Origin: Bacteroidia bacterium
Lineage (GTDB): Bacteria > Bacteroidota > Bacteroidia > B-17B0 > Aurantibacillaceae
NCBI GenBank assembly: GCA_021740825.1
Contig: JAIOZA010000014.1
Coordinates: forward strand, 1-64,000
Length of the DNA: 64,000 bases
Direction: 5' to 3'
The first letter of the stretch is position 1, and each line of letters opens with the position of its first letter. A program made the translations under genes and the position numbers. The notes below the pieces were generated by a model. It did not search any database. It was not told the DNA's origin and worked only from the letters and a program-made list of their open reading frames with translations. Positions 17,422 through 27,284 of the stretch are shown piece after piece.

Positions 17422-20316
17422 TTGAAAAAGTACTATTTATATTTTTTTTTACTGTTTACTCTAAATCAGCTTTTACAAGCTCAAAATCCTGTTGCATTTC
17501 AAATAACTTCAGAAGAAGGTTTACCAAGCCAAACTATTTATAGCGCTGTACAAGACAAAAAAGGATTTATTTGGATAGGAACGGACGCTGGTTTATATAG
17601 GTATGATGGAATTCGTTATTATGAATATAAACATCCGTTGCAAAAATCACGTTCATTAACTGGGCTTGAAAAAGCGATGGATGGTAAAATATACACGTAT
17701 AATTTTAACGGGCAGATTTTTTTTATAGAAAATGATTCTTTGAAATTGTTGCATGCTTGGGATAAAGGATCGGTTTCAAACATTTGTACTGATAAAAGTA
17801 ACAACCTTTGGGTGTGTTATAAAGAAGGTGTTGCTAAACTTTCTAATAAAACAAATACATGGGCAAATTTTGCGTCTACCATTAAATATCCAACAAGCAA
17901 CTATACAAATTCATGTTTTGTAGATAACGACAATGTTTTTTGGTGCCTTGGTCCGAAAGGATTAATTCGAATTAAAAATGATATAGAAACATGTTATCCC
18001 TTAAATTGGCATGAAAAAAAAGTGTCAGGTGAATATCAACTTACATTCTATAGTCAACAAAAATTTATTTTTAGTCAAGTTGATGGAGAAATATTTCACC
18101 TAGTTGCAGGGAACTTAAAACCCTTTTATTCCAAAAATTTAAATCCACTTCTTAAAGACAAAAAAATAACTAGGGTTGAAGAAGATCACCAAAATCGTAT
18201 TTGGATATACACCTATAGCGGAATTATAATTTATGATATTAAACATGACACAAGCGAATTATTGTATGAAGACAAAGCTTTTTCGTGCGGCATTCAGGAT
18301 GACGAGAATTCTTACTGGCTTAGTACACTTCATGACGGGTTACTCAGAATACCTGAATTGTCGAATAAATTATGGATTATAAAAGATGATGCAAATGGGA
18401 ATACAAAAATTAATAAAGTAGTATGCGCTAAATCTTCCGTTTTTTTTGCTTCAGTTAATGGAAAAATTGGGGAACTAACATTAAATGATAATAGTATAAA
18501 CACCTTCTCACTTGCTACTAAGTCGGATATACAATCACTTGCATTAGCGGAAGATAAACAGTCTATTTTTTTTGGAATTCAATCTAGTGTTTATACTTTC
18601 AAGCAAAATAAAGCAAAAATCATTAGCGAGAAACTTCCTCCTGCAAAAGACATATTACAAATAGGAAACAGTTATGTTATTGCTACTTCAAAAGGAGTAT
18701 TCTATTATAGCCCCATTGAAAATTTAAAAATAGAAGTTTTAAATAAAAAATGGACAAGATCAATTGCCTACGATAAAACAAATAGTCGTTTATATCTTGC
18801 TACAAATAGCGGTATTGATATTTACAACTATCAAAATCAACATTGGGAATATAAAGGCACGCAACTAGATAGTTTGCAGATTATTTCACTTTCCATGTCC
18901 TCAAAAAATAAAATTCACGCTTTATCTTTTAATGGGAATATCTATGAACTATCATCTGTTCAAACAGCTTTACATCTCACGTCTATAGATAAAGCTATTA
19001 TTGGTTATCAAATTAAAGAAAATGATGATTGTCTTTTTTTAGCTACAAACAAAGGTCTTTGGATATACAACTTACAAAATAAAAAAACAAAACTTATTAA
19101 TCGATTATCTGGTTTAGCATCAAATACTATAGATGGTTTAGACATTGATTCTGAATATATATGGTTGGCAACTTCAAAAGGTATTCAGCAACTACCATTA
19201 CATACAAATAACAAAATTACGTCCTCAAAAATATATTTAAAAAACATTTCGGTCAATAACTCCATTGTTAATTATAAAAAGCCATTAAATCTAAACTATA
19301 AAGATGAGCTAAAAATAGAATTGAATGCAGTTGCATTAAGCTCCGAAAATCACTTTCAATATGCTTATCGATTAGACACTATCAACTCTTGGATATTTTT
19401 GCCAGCAGAAATAAATCAAATTGAATTGCCTGTTCTCAGTTCTGGCCCCTTCAATTTAGAAATAAAATTAGTAGATCATTTAGGAAAAGATTCCATTAAT
19501 TCTGTACTAATAAATGGAACAGTAAACCCTCCGTTTTGGCAAAGGTGGTGGTTTTATCTTATGATTGGGATTACCTGTATATTACTTGCGCTTATTATTT
19601 TTAAGCAACGCGTAAAAGTTATTCATAAAAAACAATTAAAAGAATTAGAACGTATTAATCTCGAACATCAATTAAAACTATCACAAGAAACTGCATTAAG
19701 AGCTCAAATGAATCCGCATTTTATATTTAATGTATTAAATTCTATAAAAAGTTATATCTATGATAACGACAAAAAAAAAGCGGCAAGTTATCTTCAACGA
19801 TTTTCTGATTTGGTGCGTAAAATATTAGAACAAAGCTCCATGTCGTGGGTAAAATTAGATGAAGAAATAGAACTATTAAAATTATATATCGAACTAGAGT
19901 CGATGCTGTTTATTGATGAGTTTCAGTATTCTATTCAAATAAATGACAATATCGATACTAGCCACACCGCTCTACCATCCCTTATTTTACAACCCTTTAT
20001 AGAAAACGCCTTTAAACATGGGTTAAGGCATAAACTTGGAGAAAAGAAGCTGGATATACTTTTTGCGATGGATACTACAAACACTGTTTTAAATGTGACG
20101 ATAACCGACAACGGTATTGGACGAAGTCAATCGAAAATAATTAATGATAGTAATTATAAAAAACATCAATCTTTTTCCACAGATGCCATTAATAAAGTTA
20201 CTGTTTTAAATCAAAATCAACCTGGAATTATTGCCATCAATTATTTAGATTTATACAACAACAATCATGATAGTATAGGCACATCGGTAGTAATAAAAAT
20301 TAAATCAAATGACTAA
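17422..20316 (+). CDS. Beta-propeller sensor histidine kinase, LytS type
   Basis: The protein has 964 residues. The start is TTG at 17422. No ATG fits, a TAA lies three codons upstream, and a signal peptide (KKYYLYFFLLFTLNQLLQAQ) follows directly. Residues about 30-610 hold two-component regulator propeller repeats (GLPSQTIYSAVQDKKG, WIGTDAGLYRYDG, WLATSKGIQQL). A Y_Y_Y-like Ig domain comes next, then one membrane helix at about 708-728. The cytoplasmic part is a His_kinase/LytS domain with the phospho-accepting H766 in QMNPHFIFNVLNS, an N-box ENAFKHG and a G-box DNGIG. It overlaps its response regulator by 8 nt. It senses an unknown periplasmic signal. Confidence 0.93.
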   Translation: MKKYYLYFFLLFTLNQLLQAQNPVAFQITSEEGLPSQTIYSAVQDKKGFIWIGTDAGLYRYDGIRYYEYKHPLQKSRSLTGLEKAMDGKIYTYNFNGQIFFIENDSLKLLHAWDKGSVSNICTDKSNNLWVCYKEGVAKLSNKTNTWANFASTIKYPTSNYTNSCFVDNDNVFWCLGPKGLIRIKNDIETCYPLNWHEKKVSGEYQLTFYSQQKFIFSQVDGEIFHLVAGNLKPFYSKNLNPLLKDKKITRVEEDHQNRIWIYTYSGIIIYDIKHDTSELLYEDKAFSCGIQDDENSYWLSTLHDGLLRIPELSNKLWIIKDDANGNTKINKVVCAKSSVFFASVNGKIGELTLNDNSINTFSLATKSDIQSLALAEDKQSIFFGIQSSVYTFKQNKAKIISEKLPPAKDILQIGNSYVIATSKGVFYYSPIENLKIEVLNKKWTRSIAYDKTNSRLYLATNSGIDIYNYQNQHWEYKGTQLDSLQIISLSMSSKNKIHALSFNGNIYELSSVQTALHLTSIDKAIIGYQIKENDDCLFLATNKGLWIYNLQNKKTKLINRLSGLASNTIDGLDIDSEYIWLATSKGIQQLPLHTNNKITSSKIYLKNISVNNSIVNYKKPLNLNYKDELKIELNAVALSSENHFQYAYRLDTINSWIFLPAEINQIELPVLSSGPFNLEIKLVDHLGKDSINSVLINGTVNPPFWQRWWFYLMIGITCILLALIIFKQRVKVIHKKQLKELERINLEHQLKLSQETALRAQMNPHFIFNVLNSIKSYIYDNDKKKAASYLQRFSDLVRKILEQSSMSWVKLDEEIELLKLYIELESMLFIDEFQYSIQINDNIDTSHTALPSLILQPFIENAFKHGLRHKLGEKKLDILFAMDTTNTVLNVTITDNGIGRSQSKIINDSNYKKHQSFSTDAINKVTVLNQNQPGIIAINYLDLYNNNHDSIGTSVVIKIKSND

Positions 20317-21073
20317 ACTTAAAGCGATAATCATCGACGATTCTCCACAAGCTAGAAAACTACTTTTAATGATGTTAGAAGAATATACTAAAGATTTAGA
20401 AGTAATTGCAGAAGCTGAACAAGCTGCTCAAGGTTTAGATTTGATAAAAAAACATGCACCTAATGTTATTTTTTTAGACATTGAAATGCCTGGAAAATCA
20501 GGAATTCAACTAGCTGAACAATTATTGATTGAAAAAATAAATCCAGCAATCGTTTTTACAACAGCTTATAACGATTATGCTTTAAAAGCATTTCGATTAA
20601 GCGCTATTGATTATTTATTAAAACCCATAAATGAAAAACATTTACAAGAAGCAATTGAGAAAATAAAAAAAGTACATCCAAAAGCGGAGGAAGAAAAAAA
20701 GCTAAAAACATTTATAACTAATTACAATACTGCTTTTCCAAAAACATTAAGCATTCCAACTTCTACGGGGTATCAATTTTTAAAAATTGATACTATCTTA
20801 TATATGAAAGCAGATGGTTCTTACACTCATATATTTTTTGATAAAGAAAAGTCAATCACCGTTTCTAAAAATTTAAAATATTTTGAAACTGCTCTTGATG
20901 GCTATTCTCAATTTATACGAGTGCATCGAAGTTATTTAATAAATCTTTTGCAAATGAAAAAATTTGATAAACAAAATAGAGGAGAAATTATTATGAATGA
21001 TGATGCTATTATTGATTTAGCTAGAGAAAAGCGGGAGGACTTTTTTAATGCCGTAGAAAAATTTATGCTTTAA
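20309..21073 (+). CDS. LytTR-family response regulator
   Basis: The protein has 254 residues. A receiver domain spans residues 1-120, with acidic pocket D10/D11, phospho-acceptor D57 (IFLDIEMPG) and the switch lysine in YLLKPINEKH. A LytTR DNA-binding domain spans about 145-254 (LYMKADGSYTHIFF, FIRVHRSYLIN). It starts inside the kinase gene (8-nt overlap), the usual sign of a cognate pair. Targets are unknown. The LamG surface-protein gene lies 200 nt downstream on the same strand and is a possible but unproven target. Confidence 0.95.
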   Translation: MTKLKAIIIDDSPQARKLLLMMLEEYTKDLEVIAEAEQAAQGLDLIKKHAPNVIFLDIEMPGKSGIQLAEQLLIEKINPAIVFTTAYNDYALKAFRLSAIDYLLKPINEKHLQEAIEKIKKVHPKAEEEKKLKTFITNYNTAFPKTLSIPTSTGYQFLKIDTILYMKADGSYTHIFFDKEKSITVSKNLKYFETALDGYSQFIRVHRSYLINLLQMKKFDKQNRGEIIMNDDAIIDLAREKREDFFNAVEKFML

Positions 21074-21244
21074 TTTTTTAATTTAATCTTATTTGTTTTC
21101 TAAAATCATTTTAATTACAGTGATTTTTTGGTATTTATCGATTTAGATAATTTTTATGTGGTGTAAATGAGTTTTCTTTTTTAAGAGCCACAAACTCAAA
21201 CGCGTCATTCACAAAACGCTTTTTTTTAGCCTACAGTTATATTT

Positions 21245-21252
21245 TAGATTTG
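21245..21252 (+). promoter_or_regulatory. Candidate -7 box for LamG protein gene
   Basis: TAGATTTG matches TAnnTTTG and lies 25 nt before the preferred ATG at 21277. This also argues that the upstream TTG at 21250 is not the start codon. Confidence 0.5.
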
Positions 21253-21276
21253 TGTAAAATTATAAAATCTAAAAAA

Positions 21277-23454
21277 ATGATCAAAAAATTACTTTTAGTA
21301 GCGGCCATATTAGGATGTATACAAACAAAAACGAAAGCACAAGCGGGGGCAGCATTAAGTTTTGATGGCACTAATGATTACATTACTATACCAGCCGTAT
21401 ATTCAAATGAATACACGATTGAGGCTTGGGTTAAATTAAATTCACTAGCCAATAGAAACATTATAGCAGGAACAAACTCATCAGGCCCTTCTCTTTTTTT
21501 ATCTAATTGTTTACGTGTAAATTCTGCCGGTTTATTCGAGCATTATACTTATGATGGTGCTGCCAAAACTTTACAAAGCTCCGTGACGATAACTGCTGGA
21601 ACTTGGTATCATGTTGCAATTAGTGCCAAAAGCAACGGTGTTATGAAAATAGTAGTAAATGGAAACGAAACCATCTCAACATTTTCAGTTGGTACGCTTT
21701 GGACCGGCTTAACATCTTTTAGATTAGGGCAAAATACGTTAGGTAATTTTAATTATTTTAATGGAAGTATGGATGATTTTCGTGTTTGGAACCGCCAATT
21801 GTGTATAGACGAGATTTTAAATAATAAAGACGGTGAAATATTAACTACTGCGCCTGGTCTTGCTACTAATATGCATTTTAATCAAGGTTTATCTGGTGGC
21901 GGTAACTCAACTGTGACTTCGGCCCTTGATGATTCAGGCTTTAATCGAAATGGAACATTAACTAATTTTACATTGTCAGGTACTGCTTCCAACTGGGTTG
22001 CCCCTGGTGCAGTTACTTCAGGAGTTGCTGTTACTACTTTTGCTTTGCCTACAGTTAGTGTCACCCCATCAGCTACACTCGTTTGTGGTGGAGCTCAAAA
22101 TACATTTACAGCAAGTGGTGCGTTTAATTATAGTTGGTCAAGTTCATTTCCCGGTCAAACAAACACTGCAACCAATATTTACACAATCACAACTGCTAAT
22201 GTCCCTGGTAATTGGAATGTACAAGTATTTGGAACTGATGTAAACGGTTGTTATGCTCCTGCGCAGGTTGTTACCTTTAGCACTGTAAACACCCCGGTTT
22301 TATCAAACGATTTGGGATACTTTTGCTCAGGTAGTAGTTATACTATTTCTCCTACAGTAGCTATCGGTGGTCCGATAACTTCCTATACTTATAGCACAGG
22401 TTCAAGTGTTTTTTCACCAACAAGCACTACAACGTACACGGTAATTGGTGCTAATGCTTTAGGTTGCGTGTCGGGTGTGGCAACAGGTACGGTTGAGGTT
22501 TGTGGTGCAAGTGGAAGTTCATTAAACATGAATGGAACAGATGATGTATTAAATACTGGTATATTATATAGTGATTTTACAAACAGCTGGACCTTTGAAT
22601 GTTGGGCAAAAAGTCCAAGTACTCCAACTAGTGGCAAATTTAATGGTCCAATGTATGGCGCAAACATGGGTATTGTTTGGGACCATAATACTCTTATTTA
22701 TAGAGGAAGCGCAACAGTACAAGATGCTTCAAATAATTTTTATGGTGCTTCATTCGGCTCTTTATTAGCAAATACTTGGTATCACTTAGCAGCAACGTAT
22801 GATGGGACGGTTTTAAAAGCCTATAAAAATGGTGTATTAACTGCATCTGTAACTACTTTGGGCGGGTTGTCCGCAGCTTCAGGCGGTTTGACTTTTGGTA
22901 AACATCCAACCCTTAGCCAATTTTGGGACGGAACAATAGATGATGCTAGAGTTTGGACAGTTGCTAGAACTTGTAATGAGATTAATCAAAATATGAATAT
23001 AGAATTAACAGGAAACCAAATAGGATTAAAAGCGTATTATAAATTTAATGAAGGAACTCCTACGGCTAATAATACAACTATTACCTCAACATCTGATGCT
23101 TCTGGAAATAATTACAATTGTTCTTTAGCTGGATTTACAAGAAATGGAGCAACTTCCAATTATCTTATAGGTGCTCCATTTAATAACACATTAAATCCAT
23201 TATGTTTAACAACTGGTATTAATGAAATAAGTAAATTAAGCACGTTGTTAATTTATCCAAATCCAGCATCATCAATACTAAACATTGAAGCCATGGAAGA
23301 AACGCAAATTATTATTGTAAATATTTTAGGTGATGTACTTTTAAAATCAACCCTTAATGGAATAAGCAAACTAGATGTTAGCGATTTAAGCGCTGGTGTT
23401 TATTTCATTCAAGATTCAAAATCAGGACAAACTATTAAATTTATTAAAGAATAG
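21277..23454 (+). CDS. LamG-domain cell-surface protein, T9SS type A cargo
   Basis: The protein has 725 residues from the ATG at 21277. A longer frame opens with TTG at 21250, but the signal peptide MIKKLLLVAAILGCIQTKTKAQA begins exactly at this ATG and a -7 box covers the TTG. Two LamG/concanavalin-like domains are visible, at about residues 25-200 and 415-590 (each has ALSFDG/SLNMNGTDD, TIEAWVK/TFECWAK and DDFRVW/DDARVW motifs), separated by an Ig/PKD-like stretch. A type A sorting domain ends the protein (YPNPASSILNIE, then LSAGVYFIQD). LamG domains often bind sugars or matrix proteins, so an adhesin or carbohydrate-binding role is plausible. Confidence 0.9.
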   Translation: MIKKLLLVAAILGCIQTKTKAQAGAALSFDGTNDYITIPAVYSNEYTIEAWVKLNSLANRNIIAGTNSSGPSLFLSNCLRVNSAGLFEHYTYDGAAKTLQSSVTITAGTWYHVAISAKSNGVMKIVVNGNETISTFSVGTLWTGLTSFRLGQNTLGNFNYFNGSMDDFRVWNRQLCIDEILNNKDGEILTTAPGLATNMHFNQGLSGGGNSTVTSALDDSGFNRNGTLTNFTLSGTASNWVAPGAVTSGVAVTTFALPTVSVTPSATLVCGGAQNTFTASGAFNYSWSSSFPGQTNTATNIYTITTANVPGNWNVQVFGTDVNGCYAPAQVVTFSTVNTPVLSNDLGYFCSGSSYTISPTVAIGGPITSYTYSTGSSVFSPTSTTTYTVIGANALGCVSGVATGTVEVCGASGSSLNMNGTDDVLNTGILYSDFTNSWTFECWAKSPSTPTSGKFNGPMYGANMGIVWDHNTLIYRGSATVQDASNNFYGASFGSLLANTWYHLAATYDGTVLKAYKNGVLTASVTTLGGLSAASGGLTFGKHPTLSQFWDGTIDDARVWTVARTCNEINQNMNIELTGNQIGLKAYYKFNEGTPTANNTTITSTSDASGNNYNCSLAGFTRNGATSNYLIGAPFNNTLNPLCLTTGINEISKLSTLLIYPNPASSILNIEAMEETQIIIVNILGDVLLKSTLNGISKLDVSDLSAGVYFIQDSKSGQTIKFIKE

Positions 23455-23474
23455 TTTACCAACTGAAATAATTT

Positions 23475-23512
23475 AAAAAAAACCTGTATGAGTTACTTCT
23501 GCAGGTTTTTTT
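23475..23512 (+). terminator. Intrinsic terminator after LamG gene
   Basis: Arms AAAAACCTG (23478-23486) and CAGGTTTTT (23502-23510) are followed by more T residues, 20 nt past the stop codon. Confidence 0.75.
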
Positions 23513-23612
23513 ATGCTTTAAAAGTTGATAGTTTTATCACTATTTATAGTATTATTACTCTTTTAAATTTTGTTTGGTATTTAACAACTAACGTATTTTT
23601 ATTTAAAAACTA

Positions 23613-24221
23613 ATGGATTTATTCTCCGATAATCAAATCAGCAATTTACTACCTTATGATGGTACTGCTTTTTATTACGGAAGGGTCATGCCTCAAGGAG
23701 AAGCCAGTCATTATTTTAACCGATTATATAATACCATCGAATGGAGAAATGACGAAGCTATTGTTTTTGGAAAACATTTTATTACATCACGAAAAGTAGC
23801 CTGGTATGGAACGGAAGAATACAGTTACTCGTATTCTAACACCACCAAAAAAGCATTACCGTGGACAACAGAACTATTAGCACTAAAAGCATTAGCTGAA
23901 CAAACAACTAAGGCTACCTACAATTCGTGTTTATTAAATTTATATCACAATGGTAGTGAAGGCATGAGTTGGCATAGTGATGCAGAAAAAATGCTGCAAA
24001 AAGATGGTTCCATCGCTTCATTTACTTTTGGCGCCGAACGTAAATTTGCCTTTAAACACAAACTAACAAAAGATACTACTGCAATATTATTAGAACACGG
24101 AAGTTTATTAGAAATGAAAAACAATACTCAAACTCATTGGCTGCATCGTTTACCGCCTTCAAGGCTTGTCAAAACTGCACGAATTAATTTAACATTCAGA
24201 ACTATTTTAAAGAATCGATAA
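23613..24221 (+). CDS. AlkB-like 2-oxoglutarate/Fe(II) dioxygenase
   Basis: This 202-residue protein belongs to the AlkB family, which removes alkyl groups from N1-methyladenine and N3-methylcytosine by oxidation. The iron ligands are visible as H121 and D123 in SWHSD and H178 in HWLHRLP. The 2-oxoglutarate-binding arginines are in ARINLTFR (R190, R196). The NLYHNGSEGM stretch before HxD is typical of the ALKBH2/3-like bacterial group. It appears monocistronic. Repair of alkylated DNA or RNA is inferred from the family. Confidence 0.92.
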   Translation: MDLFSDNQISNLLPYDGTAFYYGRVMPQGEASHYFNRLYNTIEWRNDEAIVFGKHFITSRKVAWYGTEEYSYSYSNTTKKALPWTTELLALKALAEQTTKATYNSCLLNLYHNGSEGMSWHSDAEKMLQKDGSIASFTFGAERKFAFKHKLTKDTTAILLEHGSLLEMKNNTQTHWLHRLPPSRLVKTARINLTFRTILKNR

Positions 24222-24390
24222 GTTTTGCTTGGCATCCAATACAGGAGTTATTTAAATCAATACAGTAATTTTTCCAACAACATTAAGTCGCAATAAATTT
24301 AGAACTATTCCAAATAAGCAATATTTCTCCCACGTTTAAACCAAATTAGGCTTATTCTTGTTATTAAATTGATAAAAGCACTAAATTTTA
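24222..24390. other. Intergenic stretch without recognisable genes
   Basis: Together with the sdh promoter and leader (24391-24536) this makes a 315-nt gap. I see no ORF, repeat or RNA fold here, only AT-rich spacer. Confidence 0.6.
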
Positions 24391-24421
24391 TTGCAATAAA
24401 CGCTTCACAATTATACATTTG
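24391..24421 (+). promoter_or_regulatory. Promoter of the sdh operon
   Basis: TTG at 24391-24393, a 20-nt spacer and TACATTTG at 24414-24421 fit the Bacteroidota -33/-7 consensus. Transcription would begin near 24427, giving a leader of about 110 nt. Confidence 0.65.
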
Positions 24422-24458
24422 CGAAGTAAAAATTAAATACAATTTCTATTATGAATTC

Positions 24459-24499
24459 CCCATCGTTCAAAAAAGTATAATTTTTATGAAAATGATGGG
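24459..24499 (+). promoter_or_regulatory. Hairpin in the sdh 5' leader
   Basis: CCCATC (24459-24464) can pair with GATGGG (24494-24499), extended by a few interrupted pairs, across an AT-rich loop. It lies in the transcribed leader 38 nt before the sdhC start. No T-tract follows, so it is not a terminator. Its role is unknown. Confidence 0.3.
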
Positions 24500-24536
24500 A
24501 AAATCATAAAATAATTAAAACAACAAAATCAACTTT

Positions 24537-25211
24537 ATGAGTCAAGGATTTTTAAAAACATCAATCGGAAAAAAAGTTGTAATGGGCGCAACAGGTTTAT
24601 TCCTTATTACATTTTTAGTAGTGCACTGCTTTATTAATTGCCTTATCTTTTTTAATGATGGCGGTTTAACATTTAACATTGGTGCTGATTTTATGGCGCA
24701 CAATTGGCTAATCAGAGCAGGAGAACTTGTGCTATTTGCCGGGTTAATAATTCATGTTTTTCAGGCCTTAATTTTAACCTTAGAAAATAAAAAAGCGCGT
24801 CCTGTGGGATATTTAAAAGTAGATGGAGCTGCTAATTCTTCTTGGTATAGCCGCTCAATGGGATTATTAGGAACTTTATTATTAATGTTTTTAATTATTC
24901 ACTTAGTTCATTTCTGGGTAAAATCTCGGTTTACCGGGTTACCAGGTCACGATACTAACGGTAACGAAAATTTATATGCAGTAATGCAAGAAACATTTAA
25001 AATGTTTTGGGTAGTTATTTTGTATACACTAGCAATGATTTCGTTAGCATACCATTTATTACATGGGTTTCAATCGGCATTCCAAACTTTAGGACTAAAT
25101 AATAAATTATATACACCAATCATTAAAAAGGTAGGTATTTATTTTTCAATTTTTGTTCCATTCATTTTCGCATTAATGCCAATATTAATGTATTTAGGCA
25201 TCATTAAATAA
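24537..25211 (+). CDS. sdhC: Succinate dehydrogenase cytochrome b558 subunit
   Basis: This 224-residue integral membrane protein has five predicted helices (about residues 15-37, 58-80, 103-127, 150-172 and 193-217). It is the single-subunit b558 type that anchors SdhAB and binds haem and menaquinone in Bacteroidota, Bacillus and epsilon-proteobacteria. Histidines in the helices (for example VVHCFIN, IHVFQA, IHLVHFW, YHLLHGF) are the haem-ligand candidates. It heads sdhC-sdhA-sdhB, 36 nt before sdhA. The b558 type implies no separate sdhD. Confidence 0.94.
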   Translation: MSQGFLKTSIGKKVVMGATGLFLITFLVVHCFINCLIFFNDGGLTFNIGADFMAHNWLIRAGELVLFAGLIIHVFQALILTLENKKARPVGYLKVDGAANSSWYSRSMGLLGTLLLMFLIIHLVHFWVKSRFTGLPGHDTNGNENLYAVMQETFKMFWVVILYTLAMISLAYHLLHGFQSAFQTLGLNNKLYTPIIKKVGIYFSIFVPFIFALMPILMYLGIIK

Positions 25212-25247
25212 TTAAAATATTCAACCTTACATTCTTAATTTTTCAAT

Positions 25248-27260
25248 ATGAGTAAATTAGATTCAAAAATACCTGAAGGATCCATAGAACAGAAGTGGAC
25301 AAAATACCGTTCAAGCATAGCTCTTGTAAATCCAGCTAACAAACGTAGTTTAGAAGTTTTAGTTGTAGGGTCAGGATTAGCCGGTGCATCTGCAGCTGCA
25401 ACATTAGCTGAGGCAGGGTACAAAGTAAAAGTATTTTGCTTTCAAGACTCTCCTCGTCGTGCACATTCAATTGCAGCGCAAGGAGGAATTAATGCTGCAA
25501 AAAATTATCAAAATGATGGCGACTCAACTTACCGTTTATTTTATGATACAATAAAAGGTGGTGATTACAGAGCCCGTGAAGCAAATGTTCATCGTTTAGC
25601 GGAAGTATCAACTAGTATTATTGATCAATGTGTTGCTCAAGGGGTCCCATTAGCTCGCGAATACGGCGGATTGTTAAGTAACCGTTCGTTTGGTGGTACA
25701 CAAGTACAACGTACATTTTATGCAGCTGGTCAAACTGGGCAACAATTATTATTAGGAGCATACTCTGCATTACAGCGTCAAGTTGGCTCAGGTAACATCG
25801 AACTATGTCACCGTCACGAAATGCTTGATATTGTAACTATTGATGGTGTAACTCGTGGAATTATTGCGCGTAATTTAATTACTGGCGAAATGGAAAAACA
25901 TTTTGGTCATGCCGTTTTATTATGTACTGGTGGTTATGGTAATGTATTTTACCTTTCAACTAACGCTATGGGAAGTAATGTAACTGCTGCTTGGAAAGCT
26001 CATAAAAAAGGAGCGTTTTTTGCAAATCCATGCTACACGCAAATTCATCCTACTTGTATTCCTGTTTCTGGTGATCACCAATCTAAATTAACATTAATGT
26101 CGGAATCGTTGCGTAACGATGGACGTATTTGGGTTCCAAAAAAGAAAGATGACACTCGTAAGGCAACAGATATTCCTGAAGAAGAAAGAGATTATTATTT
26201 AGAGCGTCGTTACCCTGCGTTTGGAAATTTAGTTCCTCGTGACGTAGCTTCTCGCGCAGCCAAAGAGCGTTGTGATGCTGGATATGGAGTTGGTAAGTCA
26301 AAAATGGCGGTGTATTTAGATTTTGCATTTAATACGGCTCGTTACGGAAAAACAGAAGCTACAAAACGTAATCTTCACAACCCAAGCCAAGAAGAAATTA
26401 TGCGCTTAGGTAAAGAAGTAGTAAAAGAAAAATACGGTAACTTGTTTGATATGTATCAACAAATTACAGGCGAAAATCCATACGAAGTTCCAATGCGTAT
26501 TTATCCCGCAGTTCACTATACAATGGGTGGTTTATGGGTAGATTATAATTTAATGACAACGGTAAAAGGTTTATATGCCTTAGGTGAGGCTAATTTCTCT
26601 GATCATGGCGCTAACCGTTTAGGAGCTTCTGCATTAATGCAAGGTTTGGCAGATGGCTATTTTGTTATTCCCTATACGTTAGGTGTTTATTTATCTGCCG
26701 AAGTAACTCGTATGAGTGCTGAAAAAGATAAATCAGATTCAATTGATAAATTAAAAACAAAACATCCGGCATTTGAGACTGCATTAAAAGAGCAAACGGA
26801 TTTAATCAATAAATTTTTAAATATAAAAGGCACTAAATCAGTAGAAAGTTTCCACAAACGTTTAGGATTAATTATTTGGAATAAATGTGGTATGGCTCGT
26901 AATAAGCAAGGTTTATTAGATGCTATTGCTGAAATTCAAGCATTGCGTAAAGAATTTTGGAGCGATGTGCGTGTGTTAGGAACAGCCAATGAGTTTAATC
27001 CTGATTTGGAAAAAGCTGGTCGTGTAGCTGATTTTATTGAGTTGGGAGAGTTAATGTGTAAAGACGCCTTAAATCGCGAAGAAAGTTGTGGTGGTCACTT
27101 CCGTGAAGAGCATCAAACAGAAGAAGGTGAAGCAAAACGTGATGACGTAAACTTTGCTTATGTTGCCGCTTGGGAATACAAAGGTGTGAGCGAATGGGAA
27201 TTAAACAAAGAAGAGTTAAAATACGAGAATATTAAAATTGCACAAAGAAGCTACAAGTAA
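25248..27260 (+). CDS. sdhA: Succinate dehydrogenase flavoprotein subunit
   Basis: This 670-residue catalytic subunit has an FAD-binding [10 protein letters not shown] at about 41-50, the covalent FAD histidine H73 in [12 protein letters not shown], and substrate-site segments ([13 protein letters not shown], then [10 protein letters not shown], then [14 protein letters not shown]). Length and the b558-type partner place it with the fumarate reductase/succinate dehydrogenase group common in Bacteroidota. It is followed by an unrelated small gene before sdhB. With SdhB and SdhC it links the TCA cycle to menaquinone, at the inner face of the membrane. Confidence 0.97.
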   Translation: MSKLDSKIPEGSIEQKWTKYRSSIALVNPANKRSLEVLVVGSGLAGASAAATLAEAGYKVKVFCFQDSPRRAHSIAAQGGINAAKNYQNDGDSTYRLFYDTIKGGDYRAREANVHRLAEVSTSIIDQCVAQGVPLAREYGGLLSNRSFGGTQVQRTFYAAGQTGQQLLLGAYSALQRQVGSGNIELCHRHEMLDIVTIDGVTRGIIARNLITGEMEKHFGHAVLLCTGGYGNVFYLSTNAMGSNVTAAWKAHKKGAFFANPCYTQIHPTCIPVSGDHQSKLTLMSESLRNDGRIWVPKKKDDTRKATDIPEEERDYYLERRYPAFGNLVPRDVASRAAKERCDAGYGVGKSKMAVYLDFAFNTARYGKTEATKRNLHNPSQEEIMRLGKEVVKEKYGNLFDMYQQITGENPYEVPMRIYPAVHYTMGGLWVDYNLMTTVKGLYALGEANFSDHGANRLGASALMQGLADGYFVIPYTLGVYLSAEVTRMSAEKDKSDSIDKLKTKHPAFETALKEQTDLINKFLNIKGTKSVESFHKRLGLIIWNKCGMARNKQGLLDAIAEIQALRKEFWSDVRVLGTANEFNPDLEKAGRVADFIELGELMCKDALNREESCGGHFREEHQTEEGEAKRDDVNFAYVAAWEYKGVSEWELNKEELKYENIKIAQRSYK

Positions 27261-27284
27261 TTAGAAATAAGAAAACAGGCAATA

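Noticed and set aside
21250-21276. TTG start for the LamG protein
   Set aside because: The signal peptide begins at the ATG at 21277 and the TTG lies within a TAGATTTG -7 box.
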